A stretch of 64,000 bases of DNA from Effrenium voratum (GCA_963377175.1 CAUJNA010000181.1:1-64000); one strand, 5' to 3'; counted from the first letter of the stretch, positions 44,165-55,487 are shown. Notes: a model not told the origin generated them from the letters alone. Numbers and translations: made by a program.

Positions 44165-44880
44165 GATAAAGAGAGAGAGAGAGAGAGATAGATAGAAAAT
44201 GATAGAAAGATAAATACACAGATAGATACACAGAGAGATAGATAGATAGACAGATAAATAGATAGAGATAGAGGTAAATAAAAAAAAGAAAGAGAGATAG
44301 AGAGATAGATAGATAGAAAGATAGAAAGATGTGTAGATATACAGAGAGAGAGAGAAATATAGCTAGATAGATAAGTAAAAAGAGAGATAAAAAGATTGAT
44401 AAATACACGAGAGATAGATAGATAGATAGATAGATAGATAAAGAGTGAGAGAGAGAGATAGATAGATAGAGAGATAGATGGATAGATAGATAGAGATAGA
44501 GAGAGAGATAAAGAGATAGATAAATAGATAGATAGGTAGATAGAGATTCATAAACAGATAGAGAGATAGATAGAGAGGTGGGGAGATAGATAGATAGAGA
44601 GAGAGAGATAGACAGATAAGCAGATTGATAGCTAACACGAGAGATAGGTAGATAGATAGGTAGAGAAAGATAGATAGATTGATAGATAGACAGAGAAGAG
44701 ACAAAATAAAGAACAGCACAAAAACAAGCAAACAAAAGAAAGAAAGAAAAGACAGATAGAAAGAAGGAAAGAAGGGAGGAAGGAAGCAAAGAAAGGAAGA
44801 AAGGAAGAATGACGGAGAAAAAAGAAACAATGAAAAGGAAGAAGAAGAGAAAAAGAGTCAAGAAAAGAAAGAGAAAGATA
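44165..44880 (+). repeat. GATA/GAGA microsatellite
   Basis: Degenerate GATA, GAGA and GAAA repeats, purine-rich on the + strand. The 300-codon minus-strand frame here is entirely Leu/Ser/Tyr low-complexity and is not a gene. Confidence 0.95.
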
Positions 44881-45049
44881 ACTATAGTTTTTATATGTTT
44901 GAAACTTCCGCCCACCGGCTTTGCCGGCTCTACTGGTTAATGTAATATGGGGCACCAAAGGGCGATATTCATGGCGTGGCCATGCGTGGCCCGATGTGCC
45001 CAAACATACGGGACATCAGGCGGCAGTCATACCTCGGCATTGGCAGACG

Positions 45050-45109
45050 ATGGCAGACGCACGTGTGGATTTTGAGCGAGCTGAAGAAAGTCATGACCAG
45101 CGGAGGCTG
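45050..45109 (+). CDS. Candidate first exon
   Basis: ATG followed by ADARVDFERAEESHDQRRL and then |GTAGGC. 60 nt, phase 0, charged and helical. Downstream partner not determined; the exon at 45366 is the nearest. Confidence 0.35.
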
Positions 45110-45365
45110 GTAGGCATCTGGTAGGCGGTTGTGCGATTGCCGCATGAGTGCTGAAGGCTCGAGCTGAGAGATATTGAGAAATAGTCGCTGCTAAGGTGTT
45201 AGCCTTTCCCCGCTCGCCATGTTTGAAGTGTTTTTGCTGGCGATCTTCATGTTTGGATATGTTTGGTGTCCTCGTTGGACGGTGTATTTGTCCAAAGGCT
45301 GGCAACGGGAGTATTTGGAACAAAGTCCCGTCTGAGCCAGAGATCTTTGTTGTGATGATGTTGTG

Positions 45366-45485
45366 ATGGGCCCCACGTCGGAGTGCTATCGCAAGGGCCC
45401 AGGCTGCGGTGTGAAACAGTTCTCCAAGAAAATGCGCGAGTTGAGGCCTTGCAATGTGTGGTGGAGGCTAATTCAGATGCACTAT
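45366..45485 (+). CDS. Candidate exon, Cys-rich
   Basis: ATG, then GPTSECYRKGPGCGVKQFSK and KMRELRPCNVWWRLIQMHY, ending TAT|GTCAGT. Basic with three Cys. The frame is open a little upstream (DLCCDDVV), so it may be internal. A basic frame QTRSESQRAHDAPRKSKSKA ending in TAG at 45786 could be its terminal exon but the phases disagree. Confidence 0.4.
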
Positions 45486-46075
45486 GTCAGTGCTGCGACA
45501 GTGCTAAGGCGTGCTGCATCATGATGCTGCAAGCGGCTATGACACATTTTGCTCGATCACACAGGGTCACGCAATGTCACGCAGGCGTCACTGATCATCA
45601 TTAATTTACCATACAAGTTGGTGTGGGAGGGAGCTGCCATGAGCTGCCCACCATTGCAATACCATTGCATACATTTGCATACCATTGCCCGCCGACTAAC
45701 GCGCCCTGGCTCCAGTCGACAGTCGCAAACTCGCAGTGAGTCACAGAGAGCTCACGACGCGCCGCGTAAGTCAAAAAGCAAAGCATAGCCAAGCGCTGTC
45801 GGCCGGGCTGGCCTCGAGACATGTCGAGAATTCTCAAGACCGTGTTCGTGTTACTTCGCGCGCCTTACCACGCAACTAATTCGCGCACGATTCGCAAAGC
45901 TAACTTGCATATCACTACAGCTAGCTTGGCTCAGTCAGGAAATGTTGAGTTGACAGTTGTCCTTGAGTTTCCATGCCTTCAGCATCCATGAGCATTCCAT
46001 GAGCTGTGCGACTGGTCGCCGTGCGTTTGACATTAATTGGTCACATTAGCGGCTGAGGGCTCGCCATATCTCGAC

Positions 46076-46393
46076 ATGGCGACGTGGCGATTGGAGGAAC
46101 GCATGCGGGTGTCGGGAGAAACAGTCGGGGCGGTTGACTGCCGCCTGGCTCTTCTTGGACCTTCTTGGAATCTTCTTGGGATCTTCTTGGGTATTCTTTG
46201 TTCTGGCGAGTATTGGTACATAGTATTGGTGAGATTTGGTGAGTGGTCTTCCACACACTTTTGCGCGTGTTCGCTATGTGTTCGCTTCGGGCCACTGTCA
46301 GTCTCGCAGGGACTTTCTGACAAACCGCGTCTGCCTGCCTCAGCCAAGGTTATTGGCATCCGCCGGACGGGAGCAGGGCGCTACGCAGCCTAA
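46076..46393 (+). CDS. Unknown small gene, probably spliced
   Basis: ATG in CTCGACATGGCG. Starts MATWRLEERMRVSGETVGAV and ends SDKPRLPASAKVIGIRRTGA then GRYAA, TAA at 46391. The middle is word-doubled (CTTCTTGGACCTTCTTGGAATCTTC), so it is likely an intron although the frame is open throughout. A second frame at 46400-46530 (FRSRLGEDKNILQLCAAGRR) may be another exon. Confidence 0.4.
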   Translation: MATWRLEERMRVSGETVGAVDCRLALLGPSWNLLGIFLGILCSGEYWYIVLVRFGEWSSTHFCACSLCVRFGPLSVSQGLSDKPRLPASAKVIGIRRTGAGRYAA

Positions 46394-47035
46394 AGCGAGC
46401 TGAAGCATACGCCAAAGAGCACGGGCTTCCGGAGCCGCCTCGGCGAAGACAAGAACATCCTGCAGCTGTGCGCTGCTGGGCGCAGAGCGCAGATGAGACA
46501 TGTTGACACGCAGATGAGTGCAGCTTCACTATGTTTCATTTGTTTGTTGCATCTTGACGCACTCAGTTTCCCCTCGACCTCACATGAACGCGTGAACGAT
46601 CGTGAAACATCGTGAGCGTGCGCGAATGTGGCTGAGTGAGGCCCTGGCACGGCCAGTCCCATAGCCCAAGCTGCCCACGCGGCTGACGCCGTCTCAGCAG
46701 GCGCACGGAATCCTGCGCTGTGTGACGATGTGTGACGGCGGGTGACATTATGTAGATGGCACAAAATGACATCAAAATGACGGCAAACAGTCCGCGAATC
46801 GAGAGCAAAGTTTGGCGAAAAGAAGATTGACGTGCCAGGGAATTGGTGGTGCATGAAAGATCATGAGAGGCTCAAGAATTCTAAGTGGTTCTTAGCACCA
46901 ATGAGCCCCGTGGAAAAGGCCACAGAGAGAGAGAGAGAGAGAGACTGCATGACAGGGAACGTTATGGGGACGTTGGGGCATACCGGGGCTATATGATGGC
47001 GCGTATGCTTGAATCAATCCTGAATACTGCGCCAG
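46394..47035. other. Spacer with one candidate exon
   Basis: Candidate exon at about 46400-46530 noted with the previous gene. A GA microsatellite lies at 46921-46943. No other gene is supported. Confidence 0.35.
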
Positions 47036-47776
47036 GTGGTGCGGGGGAAGGGCTGGCTTCCAGAGGAGTGCTTGCTCGCCAGTCTGAACCTGTTCCGGAA
47101 GCTGCCCTCCATGGACAGGCGGCGTTGGAAGCAGGCTGCAGGGGGATGCAGGATGATGCAGGGGGCCTTCCACGGCATCTTGTTGGTAGGCTTGATGTGT
47201 CTTGATGTCATCTTGATGTCACTTGCACAGAGTCGTCCCCATTTGGTTAGACACAAGCCAGAGATGCTGCGCTCACCCCCTGGCAGCCGCAGAACTCTAC
47301 AAGATTATCACAAGATTCCTTTAGGGCCACATCCAGACACATCCAGAGATACATAGAGATACTGTGCTCACATGTGCCTACGCAGTAGGCCGCAGAACGC
47401 CAAGTGCCTGCGCTAGGACAATCGTGTCACATCGTGTCTCACGTTGGCCTGCAAGTGTTCAAGATACCTATAGGATCCTATAGGGCCGCGTGGGCCACGT
47501 CGGGAGACCCGTGCTCAATTCTATCTGCGCGAGCAAAGGCAGGCTATGGCAGGCTGGCTCCGCATGGCTCCGCAGTGGAGGAGCTGGATGCATGATTGGA
47601 TCAAGAAAGGGAACAGGCCACACATTCGAGCACTCAGCGCGGTCTGTCAGCTAGCCGCTAGCCAGGCTCAGAGCCAGAAAGTCGTCGCGCAGCAGGGGTG
47701 GACTGCGCGGCGAGGCCAGCAGCCGATGGCACGTGCAGCCGCAACGTGGCAGGGGAGAGCGGTCCAAGACAAGTGA
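47036..47776 (+). CDS. Two-exon unknown gene (3' part)
   Basis: Exon 47036-47185: acceptor CTGCGCCAG, reads VVRGKGWLPEECLLASLNLF, then RKLPSMDRRRWKQAAGGCRM, to TTG|GTAGGC. Exon 47543-47776: acceptor AAAGGCAG, reads AMAGWLRMAPQWRSWMHDWI, then KKGNRPHIRALSAVCQLAAS, ending GRAVQDK and TGA. Both are phase 0. Basic and Trp-rich. The start is not identified. Not recognised. Confidence 0.5.
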
Positions 47777-48433
47777 AGAGAGCGCATGCTCGCGCGGGCT
47801 GGTAGGAGACTAGCAGGGTCCTGCGCGCCAGCGCGCGCCAGTCGTTTTTACAATGTTTTTGCATGTTTTTACTCTCACACAGTGAGATTTACTGAGTGCT
47901 GTGGAAGATGGCGGAATCGTTCTGGCCGCTCAGGCACACCTGCGGGCTCTACAACTGCAGAGCTTGAGAGCCTTCCCTCGCCACTTGCCGTGTTGCCGAG
48001 GGGCATGTGGTTATCAGGTCTGTGGGCCAGGGCGCTGTGGAATCTGAATGAATCTGAAAATAATCTGATAATGCGCTTCCCTGGTGAGCTGCCAGCTCCT
48101 GCCTGGACCTGCCTGGTGTGTCATGGTGCGTCCTAGAATTTCCAAGAGAGATGCAGAGCGGGAGGCGCCAGGGTCTGTTGGCGCATGTTGGCGCATGTTG
48201 GCAATGTTCGGCATCCCTCCGGCTCTCTTGTGGCAGTCATAAGCATATCGTAAGCTTACTGTGATTTACGGTTAGCGTGTTGGTCACAGTCAAAGCAATT
48301 GAAAATAATGGAAAGCTCTTGGAGATTCTTGGCACGGCGACCGGGAAACTCACGGAGACAGGGAAGTCACGATGCAGTGAAGTCACGATGCTGTGAAGTC
48401 ACGATGCAGTCACGCCATGTCACGCCTGACTCC
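47777..48433. other. Spacer with a possible exon
   Basis: A frame at about 47905-48018 (NRSGRSGTPAGSTTAELESL then PSPLAVLPRGMWLS) ends at CAG|GTCTGT and may be an exon. The rest is word-doubled (GTTGGCGCATGTTGGCGCATGTTGGC near 48177). Confidence 0.35.
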
Positions 48434-49711
48434 ATGAGGCTGCCACGGGTCGTGCTGTACCCCTGCAACCAGAATGCCGAGGAGTTCAACGGCGCCAGTT
48501 TCGGAAACGTTGGGTGCTTTTTCCACAGCTGTGTTGCTGGCATGGACTTCCTGGCTGGTGGGGAGTGGCAAGTTGAGCCGGAGTGGTGCCGGTCAGTCTT
48601 GCAGCGCGGCACAGCAGCCGCGGATGTGTGGAACAACGAAGTGGAGCCACTCATTGCAGCTGAGGTTGGGGCGCAGCTTGGCGGGTTCGTGTGCGTTGCG
48701 CAGGTGAAGCATTGGGCTGGCAAGGCAAGTCTGGAGTTGTGGCCAGCCATGCGGCCCATCGTTGGGTTGCTGAACACTGCGTCCCAGACTGAGTCCACGC
48801 CAGTCATGCAGCTGAAGGATTTGGCCGCTCACCAACATGATCCGCAGGTGCGCTCTGTGCACTTGATTCTCTCATGCGACAAGTTTTCTGTAGCTGTCAG
48901 TCACCAGACCCACATTTGGCATTGGGATCCACATGCTGCAGACCCAGACAGAAGTGCTCAATGCCTGGCCGTCATCGCTCGCTCCTGGGAGCAGGTTGTG
49001 GACGTAATGTGTGCGCGGGGGACATACCGGGCCGAAGCAGCCGCCCGTTGGCGCCTCGTCGCTCCACCCGGCACTGGTTTGCGTTTGTGTCCTTTTGTGG
49101 TGGCTTGAGCAAGCCCTGCGCACTTTGTCCGGAGAACTACGTAGAAGGGCATAACTTTCTGGGCTAGGCTGTGACAGGCTGTGTGGCACTGTGCGGCGCA
49201 TCTTACTGCATCTTATGCGCATCTTAGGTACTCTTTCCAGATCACTGACGCCGAGCCCGTGCAGTGGCAGAGCATATGCACTTGGCACTGGCGAGCAGAG
49301 AAGTATCAGCGAGAAGACGCAGCAGGCGAGGCCACAGGCGGAGGAATGCAGACGTGGCGAAGCTCTGTGAGCACCAGGCCATCTGCGGCCAGCCAGGAAG
49401 CGGCCGCAGTGTCAACGCCAGTGGAGAAAGAGGCTGCGGACGCCAACATGGAGGATGCCCAGTCAGTTTCTGACACAGAAAGTGAGGCCAGAGGCAGTGC
49501 AGCGCAGACGTGGCTGAGCTCGGTTAGGGCCAGGTCATCTGCAGCCGGCCACGGTGGCGCCGTGGCAACGCCAGTCAAGAAAGAGGCTCTGGACGCCAGC
49601 GTGGAGGACGAGCCTTTGGTAACACCCGTCAAGACAGAGCCGGGCACATCTCGCAGAGACCAAGACAAGCGGCCTGGACCAGTGCCCAGCCAAGCGCAGG
49701 GCAGTCACTGA
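48434..49711 (+). CDS. Two-exon gene with a repeated Lys/Glu/Pro tail
   Basis: Exon 1 48434-49099: ATG in GACTCCATGAGG, MRLPRVVLYPCNQNAEEFNG, then SFGNVGCFFHSCVAGMDFLA, ending at GTG|GTGGCT. Exon 2 49241-49711: acceptor ACTCTTTCCAG, ITDAEPVQWQSICTWHWRAE, then two related blocks (QTWRSSVSTRPSAASQE…STPVEKEAADA and QTWLSSVRARSSAAGHG…ATPVKKEALDA), then TPVKTEP and TGA at 49709. Both borders are phase 0, about 378 aa in all. The PVKKE/PVKTEP motifs resemble sumoylation consensus sites (inference). The N-terminal half is globular but not recognised. If the exon 1 donor is not used, the frame stops at 49106. Confidence 0.55.
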
Positions 49712-49777
49712 CCCACCAGTCCCCAGCCAGCCAGCCAGCCTGCCTGCCCCGTGTTCTGGCCCACGTCTCCAAGCCAA

Positions 49778-52598
49778 ATGGCTGCAAGAAAGAGCGGAGA
49801 CAAGCTCAGCTTCAACGCGCATTTCCAGGTCGAGCACAAGGGCCTCTTGGAGAAGCAGCACTGGCGTGACTTTCTGGCAAGTCTGGCGGGTGCTCAGGTG
49901 GCACCATGTGATGCTTGCACCCGCCTCGGCCAGTCATTTGGCCTGGATCGTCCAGGGTGCGTGGCAGGCCAGTCAGATGGCAAGTCAGCCGAGGTGGTGC
50001 TCGTGAGTTGCAGCGACAGTGATGAGATAGAGGGCCCGCCAGCAAAGCGACCACGTGGTCGCCCCCGGCAGTCTGAGCGCAGACCGAACTTGCAAGAGTG
50101 GATCCAAGCGAACAGGGCAGGTCGCTACAATATCTTGTCTGTTGAGGGGAAGGTGCCTGTCCAGTGCCAGGATTGCGGCATTGTTTTCAACGCTCAGAAG
50201 GCAAGCACAGAGTGGTTTGTGCTCAGACACGAGCAGGAGAACAGCGTCCACCTCAAGTGGCTCAAGGGCAACCAGCTCGCGCCTTCCGACACCTCGCGGG
50301 AAGTCTGCACCTGCTCCGGCATTCGGGTCCGAGACTCACCTAACCAACTTCAAAATCTCCGTCACTCTGCTGCAAAGCATATTGCCAACGGGCAGCTGTG
50401 CAGGATTGGGGATCCACTGGACAAGGTCTGGCTTTACCTCGACAAAGATGGCGAGCCAGTCATGCAAGCAAAGCTGTGCAAGGAACAGGCTTGCCCAACC
50501 CTGCCAGGGAAGAAGTGGTGCGGCTCTTGCCAGTCGCACAGCGCGAAGCTGGACACGGCGCGGAGCCTGGCACTCTGGTCCTGCCGGATAGTGGCTGGGC
50601 TAAGATTCAGTTTCTGATTGTGTTCCATGTATTTCCCTAGATGCGAGCGCTGTGCCATGCTGTGCCACCGTTGCGCCGCACGGCGTGCCAGACACATGTT
50701 GGCACATGCTGACACCATGTCGACGTTTCATGACCTTTCAGCAATTTTCAGCATCCTTTCAGCATTCGTTTTTTGTTGATAGCAATTACTTGTGGCGGGT
50801 GGTACTCGGATGTATTAGGATTGTATTAGGTATGGGTTGCTGGCAAGCTGACTGTCACCGCGGCAGGACCTCATCGCTCTCCTTCACTTGCGCTTGCAAG
50901 GCAAGGACGCAGACGCTCTGCTCTTTTTGGATGAGATGCAGACAAGCGATTGGCGCGGTGTCTTGCAGAAAGATCTCGGGGATCTGCGCGACATCGGGTT
51001 CAAGGAGTTGCTGATGAGATGTCGTCACATGCTGTTGAGCATTCCCGTCAGTAAGCGCACCCAGAACTTGCAGACTTGGATTGACTCACGGCTGTCTTGG
51101 GTTTCGCCTGGCCACAATGCGGCCGTCCTGGTGCGAGACCCCGAGATGAGGAAGATGGTGTCTGACTACGCGGAGGTGTTGCTCAGTGGACAGTCTGCCG
51201 GCACACCAAAGCCCGGCAGTGCCAATCTGGCAGGGCCCGCTGCGCTCCAGTTAGCAAAGAAAGTCGCAGCAGGCGCGCTACACGGTCAAGGGGTTTTGGA
51301 ATATTTGCTCTCTGCCGCAGTAGAAAAAGCCGACAAAGTCCAGAGGGGCCTGGCGCGCATCAACGTGTCGTCCGTCAAGTCTGCCCACGCCAGTCCAGAG
51401 CTGCTGACCCAAATTGCATGGACGCTCGGGCAGTCCACAGGGAAAGCCTCGATTGGGCAGCTCTTTGGGCTGAACTTGACGGGGGCCGCGTGCAAAGTAG
51501 ATCTTCGGTCAGGCATGGTCCCCCGGAGCTACTGCGCGAAGGACAGTCAGTTGGTGGAGAACCTCAAGCTGGCCATTGGCTACGTGGACTCCACCAACCG
51601 CCAGTCCTACATGCTGGCCTTCGACGAGACAGTCTACGCTCCCACCTGGGAGGCTGCGGGCTTTGAAAAAGAAGGAAGGGCCCGTATGGACATCGTATGG
51701 ACATGTATGGACCCGTGCTTGATTTTTGGCTTTTCGCTTTTCCATCATTCTTTCATGGGTCAGGTTTAGCCAATCATGGTTAGCATGTGGTTAGCGGATG
51801 TGAGGGCATGTGTGGAGACATGTGGAGACACTTATGTGGGTCTTATGTGGGGTTATGTGGTCTTATGTGCATCGAAGATTCTTGCAGACCGGTCAGGCGT
51901 GCTATGGGCTGGCCGACACGCCAGTCCCAGTCGGCGGCGCCGACCCTGACTACTCATGGGTCCGCCTGACAGACGACGTCTGCCAGTCCGGCCAGCCCCA
52001 GCCCGGCAAGTCCAAGCTGCCAGACCATGGTCTGGCCCAAGTGACTTTTTCCTGCGGCGTGAAGAACCTGACGAGCCGAGGGCCCTGCTGGGACGTGCAA
52101 ATGATTCCACGCAGGCACCGTCAGTCCAACGCAACCAGTCACTTTGACCATATGGGGCAGCTTTTGGAAGCGGCTGTGCTGGCAAACGGTGGCAAGGGGC
52201 CAGTGGTTTTGGCACACGACGCGCACATGAACCACAGCTTCGTCACCACGTTTGCTATGGGCCTCAGCTCTGACTCGTCTGTCAGCTCCTCCGCCAGTTC
52301 CTTTTGGCGCAGGTGCCGCTTCGAGAGCATGAGCTACTTGCCTGCGTGGCCCTACAGGCAATTGAGGTACAACCATGAGGACTTCATGTTTGTCACATTG
52401 GATGCAGGCCACGTGCAAAAGGCGATTGCGAGGGCTGGGCGGAGCAGCATCCGCAAAGTGGAGATTGGAGCTTTCTGGGTGCCTTGGTCGAACATATGTC
52501 GAACATGGTCGAACGCAGCGGGTTGGAGACGTGGTCGTTTTTCAGCTTTCCGTTTGCAGGTCAGAGATGGTCAGGCCTTTCAAGAAGCATTGCAATAG
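49778..52598 (+). CDS. AT-hook and zinc-finger protein, transposase-like (about 756 aa, four exons)
   Basis: Exons 49778-50590, 50867-51694, 51888-52478 and 52560-52598 join entirely in phase 0 with plausible donors (ATA|GTGGCT, ATC|GTATGG, TGG|GTGCCT) and good acceptors (CCGCGGCAG, TTCTTGCAG, CTTTCCGTTTGCAG), ending TAG. Exon 1 has CDACTRLG, the AT-hook KRPRGRPR (residues 90-97), and a finger-like C130-x2-C133-x17-H151-x6-H158, followed by a Cys-rich stretch (LCKEQACPTLPGKKWCGSC). Exon 2 is helical and includes SYMLAFDETVYAPTWEAAGF. Exon 3 has GKGPVVLAHDAHMNHSFVTT. The two Asp in hydrophobic-strand contexts recall the first two acidic residues of DDE/RNase-H-like transposases; a third is not identified. 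DNA binding is well supported; transposase is a guess. Confidence 0.6.
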
Positions 52599-53170
52599 CA
52601 TCATACATAACATTACATAACATATTTTATTGTAGTAGTTGTTTCAACGTTCTGTCAAGTGTTAGAATGGTGCGGGCGGGCAGATGCGGGCATGCCTTGT
52701 GTTTGGATTTTGCGTGGCATCTGGCTCACTGCTTGAAAAGCATGCAAAAAACTATGGGAAACTGTTTCACAGTGTCTCATACATTTTCATACTGTTCCTG
52801 TCTCAGTGATTCTCAGTGGGCGGGTTGAGCACGGCCCACCAGCATTTTTTGCTAAATATTGCTAAGGTGGATTACGCCAGTCTTCTGGTTCATGGCCTCC
52901 CATGGCCAGCCGCGGCCCCATTGCTCAAGGAGCGTGTGCACGCGTGTTGAAGTATGTTGAAGTTCAATTGAATTTCTGTGGAAACTGGGTTGCGCAGCTG
53001 CCTGGAAGTACTTGGCCAAAGCTGTTGGGGTAGTTCGCAGTTGCCAGATGCTGCAAGGCTTTGCAAGGCTGCATTTGTGATCACCAGGGTCCCGATATTT
53101 GGCAAGCCGCATTCTGTGTGCGTTTTTTGAGCTTCCTTTGAAGATCTTTGAAGCGTAAGGAAAGGCCGAG
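52599..53170. other. Spacer
   Basis: A frame at 52667 (MVRAGRCGHALCLDFAWHLA then HCL) could be a first exon of the following gene, but the donor is unclear. Otherwise word-doubled spacer, e.g. TTGAAGTATGTTGAAGTTCAATTG near 52948. Confidence 0.35.
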
Positions 53171-54844
53171 GGCTGGATTTCGGCCGCGCAAATCGACACA
53201 CCGAGCACGCAGCTCTCTGCGCACAACCGCCTGGTGTCAGAGCTGGCGAGAGCCCGGCAGTCCCTGGCACTGAGCTCAGGCCGCCAGTCTCGCTTCAATT
53301 TGTGGGCTTCCTTCCAGCAAGCCGTGACTTCATGCGGGAGCAAGCTGGCCGAAAAAAAAAACTCCAACGCAGCAGCGTCAGAGCCGCTTCAAGCTATCAC
53401 GTCATTTCGGCCAAGCTGCGTCATGATGGACGACGCAGAAGGACACGCTGGGGCACGCCGCCGGCAGTACCAAATTGCGACGTGTCCGCACTGGTTTTGG
53501 GATCCTGTGGGGGCGTTTCAGGTATCTAGACCAGGACTTGCGCGATATTGCGTGATGGCTACAAGAAATCCAAGCGTTTTCTTTGACATGCTTTGACATT
53601 GCTTTGACGGCGATGCATGTCGGCCACCTGCTGGGACGATGGTAAGTTGTTGCTAAGCCTAGGCCACCCTAGGCCTGGCATCTAGATCCATCTAGGCATA
53701 TCTAGGCCCTGCAGTATCATCCAGATATCACCCAGTATCCGTGTATAAAAGGCAGTTGCGTATACTTGCGTAATGTTGCATTTGTTGTTTTTTAATCTGA
53801 GCGCACGGCGGTCCCCAGGTGGTCGTGCGAAGGACTATCTTGGCGCAGCCAATGTTGGGCATTGTGCAGACAGTATTCCGTGGCTCCGTGCAGAAGGGCA
53901 AGAAGGGCCAGAAAAAGGTTGGCAACCCCAAGATCTTCTGCCTTGAAATTCCATCTCCGTGCTGCGTTCAGCTTCATGTCGTGTTGCTGGACCCTGTCCA
54001 AGACGCGCGCTTCAAGGCGACTTGCCTGAGCCCTGTGCTTCAGGTGGACCCGCACAGTGACCATGTGCTGGCGCAGGTCCCTGCGCAGAACTTCCAAGTG
54101 CGCGAGCGTGAGGATGCCATCCTGGTCGATGTCAGTCCACTGACACTGGAAGCGATCCGGGAAATCAAGACTGCAAAGCTCATCATGTCTTCGTCAGTGC
54201 TTCGGCGCATAGCAGGTGGCTTATGTAATCTTATGCGTGTTTATGTGGTCTTGTGCTGCCTTGGTTAGACTTGCAAGATCTTCCAAGCGCTCCCAAGTGC
54301 TCCCAACATCCCTGCTATTCCCATGCTATTCCCTGCTAGCCCTCCGAGATCCTCTGAGCGTCTCTGAATATCTCTGAGCATAGAAGGATTTCACTGCACG
54401 TTTACGCTGCTGTGGTTTTGACATGTTTTGACGTGTTTTTTTTCGCACGATAAGCATGCTGTCACCGAGGTCAAAGAGCCAGCTGCCAAGGTCCTGTACT
54501 TCACCGAGGAGACGTTCCAGGCAGCAAAGACGCGCTCCAGTGCCATCCGCCAGTATGTGCAGGTGCTGCGAGGTTTCTATGAAAAAGACCACGGCCCCCT
54601 GGACCTGAGTCGCGTTTCTGGCAGTCCAACTTGGGACCAGCTTCTCGCAAAGGCCCCTGGGTTTTTTCAGCAGCGGCATCACGCGCTCACCGTCAGTATG
54701 GCCAGTCATGTCAGCCACAGCAAGGCGACGTTCGGGCCGTGGGTGTCAACTGAATTCCAAAAATGCCTGGCCCAGCCAAAGGCTTTCATGCGCCTCCTGA
54801 GTGATATCGCCAAGAGCGCAGTTATTGCGCTGCCAGCCAGCTGA
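53171..54844 (+). CDS. Three-exon unknown gene (3' part)
   Basis: Exon 53171-53521: GWISAAQIDTPSTQLSAHNR, then LVSELARARQSLALSSGRQS and PHWFWDPVGAFQ, to CAG|GTATCT. Exon 53819-~54215: acceptor GGTCCCCAG, VVVRRTILAQPMLGIVQTVF, then a basic KGKKGQKKVGNPK and CCVQLHVVLLDPVQDARFKA. Exon 54455-54844: AVTEVKEPAAKVLYFTEETF, then RQYVQVLRGFYEKDHGPLDL, ending VIALPAS and TGA. The start is not found. Adjacent to, and on the same strand as, the AT-hook gene. No family recognised. Confidence 0.5.
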
Positions 54845-55487
54845 TGCTGCCCGAGTTTCACACAACGGCTTCACAGATAGTCACAGGGTCTCAATGAGTT
54901 TAATGTTGAGTCAAATTGAGTCAAGCTTGTTTGAACAATGCCAGAAACAATCGGTAACATGATGGAAACATGTCAGTCAAAGACAAATTTAACGCAGAAT
55001 TCCACTAGAATATGCTAGAATTCCACGGTCGGCTTGAAGCCATGCTTGGGGATGCGGGGATTAGTGCGAAGATGCGCGAAAGCTTCTGAGCACGTTTTTG
55101 GGGTTCGCGCCAAACGGCGCCTTCGCACACACGGCTTGGTCAAAATGTCCTTTTAGAAGATGTTTACAAGGGGTGAAAGATGCACTAGACTAAGATTTCC
55201 ATAGGCTATCATAGGCTTCCCATCCCCGCAACATGATTTTTGACATTTTTTGACCGTGGCTCGTGTGCCTCCAACTCAGTTCAGCCAGCGCGGGGGGCCT
55301 AAAAAGTCTCAAGCAGTTTGCGCGCAGACGCACGATGACGCACGCACCGGGATTCGGATGGGATTCGGGCATGAAAAGAATACGAAAAGATTTCGGAGCA
55401 TCATCTATGGGAAGTCTCGAGAGGCTAAGATCTACTGCGGGGATGTTATGTTTAGGCTATGTTTGGGGGTGGGGGGGAACTTGGAAA
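54845..55487. other. Right edge of the CAGTC-type region
   Basis: No supported gene. Word doubling continues to about 55430 (GATTCGGATGGGATTCGGGC; GACGCACGATGACGCACGCAC). After ~55440 the text changes to the flank style. Confidence 0.5.

Noticed and set aside
44013..44915. 300-codon open frame on the minus strand
   Set aside because: It is the complement of a GATA/GAGA microsatellite; the product is only Leu/Ser/Tyr/Ile low complexity.
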